Positions 1 to 8,653 of a stretch of DNA of 64,000 bases are shown one piece after another. Under the pieces are notes generated by a model. The model made no database searches. It was not told the origin of the DNA and was given only the letters and a program-made list of their open reading frames with translations. The stretch lies in assembly GCA_046331175.1 (NCBI GenBank), contig JAXLRI010000005.1:124001-188000 (forward strand). Direction: 5' to 3'. The stretch is from JAWKIW01 sp046331175. GTDB lineage: Bacteria > Actinomycetota > Acidimicrobiia > Acidimicrobiales > Acidimicrobilacustridaceae. A program made the position numbers and the translations under genes. How positions within the stretch are numbered: the stretch's first letter is position 1; every line of letters starts with the position of its first letter.

Positions 1-1
1 G

Positions 2-610
2 GCCGAGTCGGGGGACACGACGGACGCTGATGTCGACGCCGCCGCCGAGCCCGCCACCGTCGACGAGTCCGCCGCGCCCGCGGCCGCGACGCCAGCGGCA
101 GCGGCGACGGTGGCCGGTGCGGCCGCGGTCGCGGCCGGAACCGCCGGCCCGGCGTCGCCGTGGGCCCAGGGCCTGGCGCCACCGTCCCTGCCGCCCGAGC
201 CGACACCGCAGGGTCCGTTCGACCCGGCGGGGATCGAGGTGCAGCTGGTCGGGGTGTCACCGGTGGCGTCGGCTGCCGGGCGTCCCGCGCTCACCGTGGC
301 CGCCGCCCTGCTGGAGCCGGGGGAGGAGGTGGCGGCGCTCGTCATCGGTCGCTACTTCGGCCTCCCCGGCGTGGCGGTCTTCACGCACGACCGCATCCTG
401 CTGGTCAACGACCGCAAGTGGGCTCCGGATCGGCGGAGCGTGGCGATCAGCGCCGACCTGGTGGTCCAGGGGCTGCAGGACGATGTCGAGGCGTCCTTGA
501 CGTTCCTGACCGAGGGCGTGGCCGTGACCATCGACGGGATCGTCGACCGGCCGACGGCGCACACGTTCGCCCAGGCGGTGCGGGGCCGGGTCGCCGAGCT
601 GGGGGCCTGA
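2..610 (+). CDS. 3' part of an uncharacterised Ala/Pro-rich protein
   Basis: The frame is open from the window edge, so the true start lies upstream; a GTG at 110 is possible but not needed. The first ~75 visible residues are low-complexity (Ala, Pro, Asp, Thr). The last ~110 residues look like a compact alternating beta domain (VAALVIGRYFGLPGVAVF, then DRILLVNDRKW). I do not recognise the family; a bacterial PH-like fold is only a guess. It ends 54 nt before the tRNA-Gly gene. Confidence 0.65.
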   Translation, partial: AESGDTTDADVDAAAEPATVDESAAPAAATPAAAATVAGAAAVAAGTAGPASPWAQGLAPPSLPPEPTPQGPFDPAGIEVQLVGVSPVASAAGRPALTVAAALLEPGEEVAALVIGRYFGLPGVAVFTHDRILLVNDRKWAPDRRSVAISADLVVQGLQDDVEASLTFLTEGVAVTIDGIVDRPTAHTFAQAVRGRVAELGA

Positions 611-646
611 CCCGGTTCCGCTTCGCTCGCGGCGGGTGGGAGTTGG

Positions 647-652
647 TACAGT
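647..652 (+). promoter_or_regulatory. -10 box of tRNA-Gly
   Basis: TACAGT lies 12 nt before the mature tRNA 5' end, fitting TAnnnT. TAGCAT before tRNA-Cys and TAGGGT before tRNA-Val sit at the same distance (12 and 11 nt). No convincing -35 hexamer is seen. Confidence 0.5.
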
Positions 653-664
653 GCTCGCCCACAC

Positions 665-740
665 GCGGACGTGGCTCAGCTGGTAGAGCATCACCTTGCC
701 AAGGTGAGGGTCGCGGGTTCGAATCCCGTCGTCCGCTCCA
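665..740 (+). tRNA. tRNA-Gly (GCC)
   Basis: Cloverleaf visible by eye. The acceptor arm GCGGACG pairs with CGTCCGC, the anticodon stem TCACC/GGTGA encloses loop TTGCCAA (anticodon GCC), and the T-arm carries GGTTCGAATCC. CCA is encoded at 738-740. Confidence 0.96.
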
Positions 741-752
741 AGAGATGCAGGT

Positions 753-776
753 CAGGCCCGGTTTCGGCCGGGCCTG
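753..776 (+). terminator. Hairpin terminator after tRNA-Gly
   Basis: CAGGCCCGG and CCGGGCCTG form a perfect 9-bp stem with a 6-nt loop, 12 nt past the tRNA, with only a weak T-run after it. No gene is evident from here to 1029. Confidence 0.55.
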
Positions 777-1029
777 CTGCGTTCCTGGACCTCGGTCCTC
801 GCGTCCCTGGGCAGCACGCCCGAGCCGCCGCTGATGTGCCGCCGCGCATGGGCCGCCGCTCACCGTCGCCGGTGTCGAGGGCCGGCACCGAGGGTGGGTG
901 CACCACCTGGCCGATGCGTGATCGGACCAGGATGCCGAGGGTGCGCTCTGCGCGTGGGCGCCGAGCCGGGTCGGTGGTCCGATCATCGATGGCGCCCGGG
1001 TCGCCGCAGGGTGTGGTCGCCGTGGTGGT

Positions 1030-2607
1030 TCAGAGGCTCTTCGGGTCGGGTGGTGGTGGGCCGGTGCGTTGGCGGCCGTGGCGTTGGCCCCAGAAGGTGT
1101 GGCCGGTGGGACTGGTGAACCAGGTCCAGCCGTCGCCGGTGATGCCCATGGTCCAGCCTTGGCCGTGGGCGACGTGGTGGTGGTGCCATGCGCAGGCGTT
1201 GGCCATGCGGTCGGTGTCGGTGTCGCCCCCTTGGTGGTGGGGGTCGATGTGGTGGGCCTCGACCCACGACAGCGGCGCGTCACACCCGGGGTAGACGCAG
1301 CCGCCGTCGCGCACGGCCAGGGCGCGGCGTTGGGCGGCGGTGGCGAAGCGGACGGCGCGGCCGTGGTCGAGGGGGACGCCCAGGGAGTCGACGACGACGG
1401 GGTACCAGTCGGCGATGCACTCGAGACGCCGGCGGGTGCCGTCCTGCAGGAGCACGGCGCCGTCGACGGTGGCGACGTCGGCGAGCGGATCGGAGGCGTG
1501 GGTGACCAGGACGAGCTCGGGCCGCGGTGGGCGGGTGTCGCGGATGTCGCGGGCCATGGCGCGCCGGCAGATCTCCACGAGCGCTTTGGCGCGCAGCACA
1601 CTGCGGGTCGGTACGGGCAGGTCGGCGCAGGTCTCGTGGTCGCGGACCGCCCGGCGGTGCAGCTCGTCGGCGACGGTGTCGATGGTGTGGGCGACGGTGG
1701 CGGCGTTGTCACCGACCAACGTGCCGCGCAGGTCGATGGCGTTGTCGAGGATCGCGGAGACGCGCAGGTCGGTGCGGGTGTCGTCGGCGGTGGGGTCGTG
1801 GCCGCCGTCTTGGTCGACCAACGTGACGATGCCGCCCAGCTCGCGGCGCCACCGCTCGAACACCGTCGCCTCGGCGAGGTCGACCAGGTCGCCCTGCAGA
1901 TCGACCAGGGCATCCACGACCCGCGGGTTCGCGACCCCCACGATCGCCTTGGCGTGGTCCCACGAGATCCTCCCGGCCTCGATGGCATCGCCGAGCCGGT
2001 CGAAGCGCTCCGACAGCGTGGTGCCGACCTTGACCCGGTCGCGGGCCACCCCCGCAGGCAGCATCGCCTCACGGGCCAACCACCGATGCGTCACCAACCC
2101 GTGATCCCGAGCCGTGCTGTCGCGGCGGTCCAGCTCGGCCAGACGGGCGCCCTCGGCTACGTCGATCAGGCGACGGAGCTCCTCCAACACCAGCACCTCG
2201 CCGCACAGGCCCTCGTCATCGACCACGGCGACATCGCCCGCTGTCGCCACCGCCGCCCGCACCACCCCGACCGCGTCGGCGAGCGATGTCGGCGACGAAC
2301 CCTCAACCCCGACCGCTGGGTCGCGGCCGATGTCAGCGGTGTCGCAGCAGGTGTCGACCGCGGTGTCGGGACTGGTGGGGCTGATGGCGTCGGCCTCCGC
2401 ACCGCCAGCGGGGGTCCCGGCGCGACCCGGTGCCTCGCTCGATGCCGGCGTCGAGCACCGCATCGTCACCCGACCCGACGACTGCTCGTGCGCCACATGC
2501 CGCGCCCCACCACGCACCCGACCACGCGCCTCGGCAGGCGATGCACCTCGCTCGGCAGCCCGCCCCAAGCGCACGGCGCTGCGCACCCGATCTTCCACCT
2601 CGACCAT
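1030..2607 (-). CDS. DUF222 / HNH endonuclease domain protein
   Basis: 525 residues from an ATG at 2607. The N-terminal ~110 residues are low-complexity. A helical DUF222 region covers roughly residues 120-400. The C-terminus has an HNH nuclease motif: CVYPGCDAPLSWVEAHHI, then a downstream Asn and the HHHH cluster, with paired Cys for a structural zinc. This layout matches the actinobacterial 13E12-repeat-like family, often multicopy and of unknown role (nuclease, possibly selfish or competence-related). The frame stays open upstream into the HxlR gene, but that extension is Arg/Gly-rich and looks non-coding. A -10-like CAGGAT sits 6 nt before the chosen ATG. Confidence 0.85.
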   Translation of the reverse strand: MVEVEDRVRSAVRLGRAAERGASPAEARGRVRGGARHVAHEQSSGRVTMRCSTPASSEAPGRAGTPAGGAEADAISPTSPDTAVDTCCDTADIGRDPAVGVEGSSPTSLADAVGVVRAAVATAGDVAVVDDEGLCGEVLVLEELRRLIDVAEGARLAELDRRDSTARDHGLVTHRWLAREAMLPAGVARDRVKVGTTLSERFDRLGDAIEAGRISWDHAKAIVGVANPRVVDALVDLQGDLVDLAEATVFERWRRELGGIVTLVDQDGGHDPTADDTRTDLRVSAILDNAIDLRGTLVGDNAATVAHTIDTVADELHRRAVRDHETCADLPVPTRSVLRAKALVEICRRAMARDIRDTRPPRPELVLVTHASDPLADVATVDGAVLLQDGTRRRLECIADWYPVVVDSLGVPLDHGRAVRFATAAQRRALAVRDGGCVYPGCDAPLSWVEAHHIDPHHQGGDTDTDRMANACAWHHHHVAHGQGWTMGITGDGWTWFTSPTGHTFWGQRHGRQRTGPPPPDPKSL

Positions 2608-2768
2608 GCCTCCATCCTGCCGAGGGGGTGTGACATCGAAGGTCGCCCGCAGGGTCCGCTGTTGGTCGGCGGGCCTGTCCGTAGGGTGCGCTGTGCCCGG
2701 TCTGTCTGGCTCGACTCGGATCGGTGACCGGAGCGGACCGATGGTTCGACTCGGACGGCGCGGCGGGG

Positions 2769-3143
2769 TCAGCGGCTGGCGGGGGAGCGAGACGATGGAG
2801 GGGGCAAGGCCCGACCGAAGGTGGCGAGCGCACCGACGACGGCTTCGAGGGAACGACCCTGCTCGGTCAGTTGATACTCGACCCTCGGCGGGATCTCGGG
2901 GTACATCGTGCGCTCGACGATCCCCGCGTCCTCGAGCTGGCGGAGGCGGTCCGTCAGCGTCTTGGGGCTGATGCCTGCGAGCGAGGCGCGGAGCTCGCCG
3001 AAGCGCCTCGTGCCCCCGAGCAGGTCGCGGATGACCAGCATCGTCCACTTGCCGTCGAGCACGGCCACGGCCCTGGCCACCGGGCACGTCCCGTCGTCGC
3101 AGGGCGCCAGCGAGCCGCTCACCTCGTCGATCCCGGGTCCCAT
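2769..3143 (-). CDS. HxlR-family winged-helix regulator
   Basis: 124 residues with the HxlR signature: an early CPVARAVAVLDGKWTMLVIR segment with a conserved Cys that is often redox-sensing, then FGELRASLAGISPKTLTDRL (recognition helix) and the wing around VEYQLTEQG. It probably binds DNA as a dimer and controls the divergent membrane protein gene. The start at 3143 is supported by a CATAAT box 6 nt upstream, so the mRNA would be leaderless. The effector is unknown. Confidence 0.9.
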   Translation of the reverse strand: MGPGIDEVSGSLAPCDDGTCPVARAVAVLDGKWTMLVIRDLLGGTRRFGELRASLAGISPKTLTDRLRQLEDAGIVERTMYPEIPPRVEYQLTEQGRSLEAVVGALATFGRALPPPSSRSPASR

Positions 3144-3210
3144 CGGTTCATTATGGGAAACCAGTTCACTTGTTGACAACCCACCGGCGGGACTTCGTAC
3201 GTTGCCGGCC
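3144..3210. promoter_or_regulatory. Divergent promoter with shared -35 palindrome
   Basis: GTTGACAAC (3172-3180) is a perfect palindrome. On the plus strand TTGACA (3173-3178) pairs with TACGTT (3198-3203; spacer 19, 7 nt to ATG). On the minus strand TTGTCA (3179-3174) pairs with CATAAT (3155-3150; spacer 18, 6 nt to ATG). Short GTTCA direct repeats at 3145 and 3164 could be HxlR half-sites. Confidence 0.55.
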
Positions 3211-3642
3211 ATGACCACCACCACGACACCCCCACCAGCGACCACTCGATCCCTGCGTCCCCTGCAGGTGACGCTGGTCGTCATCGCCACCTTCCAGGTC
3301 CTGTTGGGCGCCTGCTTCCTCATCGCCCCGACCCGCACCGCCCAGCTCCTCGGGCTGACCGCCGCGCCAGGGTGGACCTCCTGGCTCTTCGCCATGATGG
3401 CGGCGCGGTTCCTGGGCTACGGCTGGGGCATGGTCGTCGCAGCGAGGGACCCGATCGGGCAGCGCAGCTGGATCGACACCATGACGGTCATCCAGGCGAT
3501 CGACTGGGTCGCCACCGTCGGCTACCTCCTCGCCGGCGACGTCGGCCTCCGCAACGTCGCCACCGCCGCCGTCGCCCCGCTGGTGTTCGTCGCCCTCCTG
3601 CTGTGGTTCCGGCCCCGCCTGGCCCCCGGGGCGGGGCGGTGA
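3211..3642 (+). CDS. Small integral membrane protein
   Basis: 143 residues with about four hydrophobic segments: VTLVVIATFQVLLGACFLIA, then WTSWLFAMMAARFLGYGWGM, then around IQAIDWVATVGYLLAG, then VATAAVAPLVFVALLLWF. The size and pattern resemble small DoxX/DUF4345-like inner-membrane proteins, but I cannot name the family. It is divergent from the HxlR regulator, so redox- or toxicant-responsive expression is plausible. The ATG at 3211 follows a TACGTT box by 7 nt. Confidence 0.8.
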   Translation: MTTTTTPPPATTRSLRPLQVTLVVIATFQVLLGACFLIAPTRTAQLLGLTAAPGWTSWLFAMMAARFLGYGWGMVVAARDPIGQRSWIDTMTVIQAIDWVATVGYLLAGDVGLRNVATAAVAPLVFVALLLWFRPRLAPGAGR

Positions 3643-3725
3643 CCACCAAGGCGGGAGCCCCGTGCCGATCGGCCGCACCTCGAGGTGCCAGCCCGTCCCC
3701 CTGGCGAACGCCGGCCATAGGGATG

Positions 3726-3738
3726 GAGACATAGTCTC
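3726..3738. promoter_or_regulatory. Candidate TetR operator
   Basis: GAGAC-ATA-GTCTC is a perfect 5-bp inverted repeat 37 nt before the next gene's ATG, in an unusually AT-rich stretch. The TetR gene encoded downstream at 4864 is the obvious candidate ligand. Confidence 0.4.
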
Positions 3739-3775
3739 AAAAGGAAGAGTGTCACATCATGGACGAGGGGGCCCG

Positions 3776-4762
3776 ATGCGCACACCACGAGACGACGCCA
3801 CGCCGAACGGCTCGACCCGAGTGGTCGGGACCGGTCGGGCCCCGGCGCCCCCCGATCGGCGGGCCTTCCTGGCGGGAGCCGCCGCCGTCGGGCTGGCCGG
3901 CCTGGCCGGGTGCGCAGCCGGCTCGGGACGGGCCGGGGCCGGGGCCGAGGCGGGGTCCGCCCCGGCCTCGATCACCCCGGCCGGGCCCGCAACCACATCG
4001 CTTCCGTCAACCGCCTCGTCGAACGCACCGGCCGTCGCCGACGCCACGCCGGCAGCCCAGTCCGGCCTGATGCTCACCGGCGCTCGCATGCTGTGGGTCA
4101 CCGTCCCCGTCGACCCGGCCGCCGCCGCCACCTGGCTGCCGCCCACCCTGCGGGTGGCCGCCCCGGCCACCGCCTCGGTGTTCGTGGCGCACTACCCGCT
4201 CACCAGCTTCGGGACGCCCACCTACGACGAGGCGGCGATCCTCTTGCACGTCGAGGCCGACGACGGGCCCGCCTGGCACTGCCCATGGATCATCGTGAAC
4301 GACGACACCGCGCTGATCCTCGGCCGGGAGATGACGGGCTTCCCGAAGAAGCTGGGGGAGATCGGCCTCGACGAGGGCGGCGGCACGGTTCGGGGCGTCG
4401 CCCACCGCAAGGGCGCCGAGCTCGTGCGGATCGAGGCGCCCACCGCCGGCCTCACGCCGGCCGACGGCGGCGTCTGGACCGAGCGGCTCGTCCACGTCAA
4501 CGGCACCTTCCCCGGCACGATGCGGATGCAGCGCATCAAGCCCATGACCGAGACCGTGCACCAGCGATCGGTCGGGCGGGCCCGGCTGACGCTCGGGTCG
4601 TCGCCTCGTGACGACCTCGCCCCGCTGGTGCCCGCCCCCACCGAGGGCGACGCCGTGTTCGCGGTGCTCGACTTCGGCTCGCTCACCGACGGCGGACTGG
4701 TCGGAGGTGACCCGCTGCCTGGCACCTGGGCGTTGAAGCGCCAGATGGCCACCGCCCTGTGA
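3776..4762 (+). CDS. Exported acetoacetate-decarboxylase-like lipoprotein
   Basis: 328 residues. The N-terminus carries a twin-arginine/lipoprotein signal: DRRAFLAGAAAVGLAGLAGC, with the lipobox Cys near residue 45. A Ser/Thr/Pro/Ala linker follows. The remaining ~240 residues are an acetoacetate decarboxylase fold; GREMTGFPKK matches the family's Schiff-base lysine segment. Characterised family members are cytoplasmic decarboxylases, so a membrane-anchored exported form is unusual. The start is set by GAGGGG 6 nt upstream of the ATG. It probably forms a regulated pair with the TetR gene that follows. Confidence 0.8.
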   Translation: MRTPRDDATPNGSTRVVGTGRAPAPPDRRAFLAGAAAVGLAGLAGCAAGSGRAGAGAEAGSAPASITPAGPATTSLPSTASSNAPAVADATPAAQSGLMLTGARMLWVTVPVDPAAAATWLPPTLRVAAPATASVFVAHYPLTSFGTPTYDEAAILLHVEADDGPAWHCPWIIVNDDTALILGREMTGFPKKLGEIGLDEGGGTVRGVAHRKGAELVRIEAPTAGLTPADGGVWTERLVHVNGTFPGTMRMQRIKPMTETVHQRSVGRARLTLGSSPRDDLAPLVPAPTEGDAVFAVLDFGSLTDGGLVGGDPLPGTWALKRQMATAL

Positions 4763-4863
4763 ACGGCGTCGCCACGAGCCACGCCGCGACGCACCCGCGG
4801 CGCCGGCGAGGGAGTCCGGTACGCTCGGCGGCTCCGACCGGCGCGAGGAACGAGGACGGTGCG

Positions 4864-5511
4864 ATGGCCACGGTCGCGGCCGAAAGCCACCGCGAGCGCA
4901 AGAAGGCCCGCACGCGGGCGGCCATGATCGAGGTGTCCCAGCGCCTGTTCGCCGAGCAGGGCTACCCGCGCACCACGGTCGAGCAGATCTGCGTCGAGGT
5001 CGACGTCCGGCCACAGACGCTCTTCCGCTACTTCGACTCCAAGGCCACCCTGGCCCTCGCGCCCCTCACCGACGCGCTGGACGGCTTGGCCGCCTTCCTC
5101 ACCCACGCCGGCCGTGAGAGCCCGGCCGTCGAGGTGTGGCGGGAGTACGTGCGGCTCGAGGCCCACGAGATGCTGGCACCCACCACGCCCACCACCGCTG
5201 CCTACGTCGAGAACCTGCGGGCCTTCCGCCGCTGGGCCGAAGACGAGCCGGTGCTCATCGCCATGGCCACCGACGTCGCCCGCCGCACCTCCGAGCTGCT
5301 CGCCGGCGCCATCGCCGCCGACCGCGCGGCTGAGCCCGACGACCTCGACGCCAACTTGTTCGCCACCACGCTGGTGTCCGGGCGCACCTTGCTGTACGAG
5401 CGCTGGCTGGCCCGCCGCCTGCCCGACGACGAGCTGGTCGATCGCCAGGTCGCCCTCATCGCCGACGTCGTCGACCTGTTCGCCGCTCGCGGTCCCCTCC
5501 TCGGCCCCTGA
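4864..5511 (+). CDS. TetR/AcrR-family repressor
   Basis: 215 residues with an N-terminal TetR helix-turn-helix: RLFAEQGYPRTTVEQICVEV followed by VRPQTLFRYFDSKATLA. The C-terminal ligand domain is helical and ends in LLGP. The ATG at 4864 is preceded by GAGGAC. A TACGCT box at 4820-4825 suggests its own promoter. It probably controls the upstream lipoprotein gene through the GAGAC-ATA-GTCTC site; the ligand is unknown. Confidence 0.9.
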   Translation: MATVAAESHRERKKARTRAAMIEVSQRLFAEQGYPRTTVEQICVEVDVRPQTLFRYFDSKATLALAPLTDALDGLAAFLTHAGRESPAVEVWREYVRLEAHEMLAPTTPTTAAYVENLRAFRRWAEDEPVLIAMATDVARRTSELLAGAIAADRAAEPDDLDANLFATTLVSGRTLLYERWLARRLPDDELVDRQVALIADVVDLFAARGPLLGP

Positions 5512-5590
5512 TCGCCACGCCGCTGCGCCACGTCGGCGGGTTCGGCCGTCACGACCCATCCAGGGGTGGTCGCGGCAGCGAAGTCCTCCC

Positions 5591-7015
5591 ATGAGCGGCG
5601 AGCAGGCGGTGGAGCGGGTGGAGCCGGTGCGCATGGTGGCGCTGGTTGCGCCGACGCACTCGGTGGAGCCCGTCGAGCGGGCGGCGCCGGTGCGACGGGT
5701 GCGGCCTCGCGGTCGGGTGGGCCCGGCCACCACCGCCCTCGTGGGCGTCGCCGCCCTCCTCGCCGCCGCCCTCGTCGTCGGCGCCTGCGGGTCCGGCTCG
5801 TCGACCGCCGGCTCGTCGACCGGCGGCTCGTCGGCCGGATCCACGTCGGCGCCGACGGGAGCGTCGACCGACGCCGGACGAGGGTCCGTCGCGGTGGTCA
5901 CGGCGGGGGAGGCGACGGGATCGTCCTCCACGCTCGTCGTCCGCGACCTCGACGACGTCGGGCGTCCCATCACCGTCGAGGGCGTCGGCGCCTTCGGGGC
6001 GGGCCTGCGGGCGACCACCGGCGCCGGCGCCTCGCTCGTGGCGGTGACCCGCCCGGGGACCGCACCCGTCGTCGTCGCCGGTGGGACCCTCGTGGACGGC
6101 CGACCGATGGAGACGGGCGACGCCTTCCGCGTCGCCAGCGTGACCAAGTCGTTCACCGCAGCGCTGGCGCTGCTGCTCGCCCACGATGGCACCGTCGACC
6201 TCGACGCGCCGATCGCCCGCTGGGTGGTATGGCCGAGCGCCGATCGCATCACGCTGCGCGACCTGCTGGCCCATCGCGCCGGCGTCGCGCCCTTCGGCGA
6301 TGCCGACGACGACGGCGCCGTCCGGACCCGTCTGCTCGCCGACGCCGGGCACCGCTACGCCGCCGCCGACGTCCTCGCCGCCACCTTCGACCTGCCACCG
6401 ACGTCGGCGCCGGGAGAGCGCACCGCCTACCGCAACCTCGGCTACGTGCTGGCGGGCGCCGTCCTCGAGGAGGCCACCGGACGTCCGCTCGGCGAGCTCA
6501 TGGCCGATCGGCTCTTCGTCCCCCTCGGCATGGCCCGCACGTCGCTGGTGGGGTCGGGCCCGGTGGGTCCGGCGCCGGTGCCCGGCCGGTGGGTGGTGGC
6601 CGACGGTGCCGAGCCGATCCCCACGACCACCGTCGACCTGACCGCCACCGACACGGTGGGCGGCGGGGCCAGCGCTGCGGTGTCGACCGTCGACGACCTG
6701 TTGCGGTGGACCCAGGCGGTGCTGGTCGATCGCCGAATCGGCACCGTCGACCTCGCGCCCATGAGCCGGATCGACGCCGGCGGCGTCGGCCTCGGCGTGC
6801 TCGGCGTGACGCCGACCGGCGACTGCGTGTTCGCGGGCTGCCCCGCCGACGCATCGTTCACCCGGTTGGCCATCAACGGCGACACCGCCGGAGCCTCCAC
6901 GCGCATCCTGCACGATCCGGCCACCGGCACGACCCTGGTGGTGTTCCTCGACCGCAACGGGCTCGACCTCGACCCGGCCGACCTCGCCTTCGTGGCCACC
7001 CTCGACGCCGGCTGA
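5591..7015 (+). CDS. Serine beta-lactamase-like hydrolase (class C/PBP fold), lipoprotein
   Basis: 474 residues. A hydrophobic segment ending in VVGAC (lipobox-like, about residue 65) follows a 45-residue Arg/Val-rich leader, so the true start may be internal. A Ser/Gly/Thr linker precedes the catalytic domain. SVTKSF gives the SxxK nucleophile and lysine, and YRNLGY gives the YxN motif. The usual C-terminal HxG/KTG element is replaced by something like INGDTAGAST, so activity is less certain. Such proteins act as periplasmic esterases, D-peptidases or beta-lactam-interacting enzymes. Confidence 0.8.
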   Translation: MSGEQAVERVEPVRMVALVAPTHSVEPVERAAPVRRVRPRGRVGPATTALVGVAALLAAALVVGACGSGSSTAGSSTGGSSAGSTSAPTGASTDAGRGSVAVVTAGEATGSSSTLVVRDLDDVGRPITVEGVGAFGAGLRATTGAGASLVAVTRPGTAPVVVAGGTLVDGRPMETGDAFRVASVTKSFTAALALLLAHDGTVDLDAPIARWVVWPSADRITLRDLLAHRAGVAPFGDADDDGAVRTRLLADAGHRYAAADVLAATFDLPPTSAPGERTAYRNLGYVLAGAVLEEATGRPLGELMADRLFVPLGMARTSLVGSGPVGPAPVPGRWVVADGAEPIPTTTVDLTATDTVGGGASAAVSTVDDLLRWTQAVLVDRRIGTVDLAPMSRIDAGGVGLGVLGVTPTGDCVFAGCPADASFTRLAINGDTAGASTRILHDPATGTTLVVFLDRNGLDLDPADLAFVATLDAG

Positions 7016-7105
7016 CCCGGCCTCGCGTCCGGCCCGACCCGACGGCCGGTCCAACGGATCGGCCCGGTCGTCCGCCGCGGGTCGCCGGCGCGCCCGGCGC
7101 GGCGG

Positions 7106-8473
7106 TCACCAGCGCAGCCGTGACGACCCGGGGCGAGCCGGGGGGAGGTCCCAATGGGGCGGCGTGACCGGCAGCTGCTCGATGGGGGCCAGGTGGGTCA
7201 GCTCGCCCCACGGGCTCGGCGTCGTGGCCTGGCGGGCGGCGACGTCGCCCAGGCCCACGCCCGCAGCGGGGTCGAGGTCGGCGCCGAGGCGTTGGAGCCA
7301 CTCGGCGGTCTGGCCCAGGGAGGCGTCGACCAGCCAGGTGCCGCCCTCGGTGGTCTGGCGCCAGAGCGCCTCGGTGATGCCGGAGGCCGCGAGGTAGCCC
7401 GTGGTGTAGTCGGTGGCCGCCGCCGGGATGAGGTGGGGGTCGGCGGGATCCTCGGCGTGGGCGATGCCGCTGGCCGACTGGGCCAGCTGCTCCCATCCCC
7501 GCCGGGTGGCCCAGGGCCCGTCGGGCCCATAGCAGCAGATCCGGGCGAGCACGAGCCGTGGGTTGCGGGCCGCCAGGTCGTCCACACCGAGGCCGAACCG
7601 GTCGAGCGCGTCCTGGCGGTAGCTGTGCACGACCACGTCGGCCGCGTCGACCAGGGCCAGCAGCGCTCGTCGGTCGTCGGCGTCGCGCAGGTCGCACCAG
7701 GCGCGGCGCTTGCCCCGTCCCGTCTCGACGTCGAACACCTCGATGGTGGGCAGGTGCGGTGCGTCGACCCGCAGCACCTCGGCGCCGTGGGCGGCCAGGG
7801 TGCGGCCGGTGGTCGGCCCGGCCAGCACCCGGGTCAGGTCGACCACCCGGACGCCGGCCAGCGGGCGGGGTGCCGGGTCGAGCACACGCGGCTCGGCATC
7901 ACCGAGTCGGCGGAGGCGCACGGCCGGTAGGTCGACCACGGTTCGTCCCTGCTCGTGCGAGTGCCACTCCTCGCGGCTGCGCACGACGGCGCCACACAGC
8001 CCGGAGTCGGCCAGCGCGCCCTCCAGGGCGAAGGCCTCCCACCCCGCCACCGCGGTGGCGATGGCGGCGGCGTCGAGGTCGCATCCGAGGAGCGCGACCG
8101 TCCCGCGCTCGAGGTGCTCGAACCCGCCGTGCAGGTGGATGCGCCGGTCGTCGGCGGTGCGGTAGAGGTCGGTCACGGGGGAGAAGGTCCGCACCAGGTC
8201 GATCGGCTCGCTCGACGACTGCAGCAGGAACCCCAGCAGCGAGGCGGCCGCCGCACCTACGTCGACCCGCACCGGTTGGGGCGGCAGGCCCCGCCGCTCG
8301 CCCACTCGGGCCGCCCACGCGGCGGCGGCCGCGGCGGCGCAGGCGGCGGCCTCACCGGCGCGGTGGCGCGAGGCGAGCACGGGGTCGAGGCCGGTGATGC
8401 CCAGCTCGGCGCCGTCGGGCACGGCGACACCGCCGCGCTCGAGGTGCAACCGGGCATCCCACGCGTCGCTCAC
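7106..8473 (-). CDS. CoA-transferase family III (CaiB/BaiF-type)
   Basis: 455 residues. The second half has the family core: PLAGVRVVDLTRVLAGPTTG, then the nucleotide-contacting EVLRVDAPHLP, then DVVVHSYRQDALDRFGLG and ARICCYGPDGPW. Family III enzymes move CoA between carboxylates via an aspartyl anhydride. The N-terminal ~200 residues look like a degenerate first half, as in other actinobacterial members. The chosen GTG at 8473 follows a GAGACT box by 6 nt. The substrate cannot be told. Confidence 0.85.
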   Translation of the reverse strand: MSDAWDARLHLERGGVAVPDGAELGITGLDPVLASRHRAGEAAACAAAAAAAWAARVGERRGLPPQPVRVDVGAAAASLLGFLLQSSSEPIDLVRTFSPVTDLYRTADDRRIHLHGGFEHLERGTVALLGCDLDAAAIATAVAGWEAFALEGALADSGLCGAVVRSREEWHSHEQGRTVVDLPAVRLRRLGDAEPRVLDPAPRPLAGVRVVDLTRVLAGPTTGRTLAAHGAEVLRVDAPHLPTIEVFDVETGRGKRRAWCDLRDADDRRALLALVDAADVVVHSYRQDALDRFGLGVDDLAARNPRLVLARICCYGPDGPWATRRGWEQLAQSASGIAHAEDPADPHLIPAAATDYTTGYLAASGITEALWRQTTEGGTWLVDASLGQTAEWLQRLGADLDPAAGVGLGDVAARQATTPSPWGELTHLAPIEQLPVTPPHWDLPPARPGSSRLRW

Positions 8474-8641
8474 CCCGCCAGTCTCGCGGAGGGCACGCCA
8501 CCAGTCGGAGGGAAGTGGCCGGTGCCAGGTGGGCCGAGGCGCGGCGGGCCGGGGCGATGTCGTCCCAGGACCTCGCAGCGTTGCTCGGGCACGGCCGCCG
8601 CGTCGGCGACGACGGTCCCGGGAGGGTGGGTGGTCGATGGC

Positions 8642-8647
8642 TACGCT
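8642..8647 (+). promoter_or_regulatory. -10 box of the Tat-signal gene
   Basis: TACGCT is 6 nt before the ATG at 8654. This leaderless spacing supports that start and the reading that the in-frame TGA at 8783 interrupts one gene. Confidence 0.5.
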
Positions 8648-8653
8648 CGCTCG

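Noticed and set aside
2608..3087. Longer N-terminus of the HNH protein
   Set aside because: The extension overlaps the HxlR gene and is Arg/Gly-rich without family similarity.
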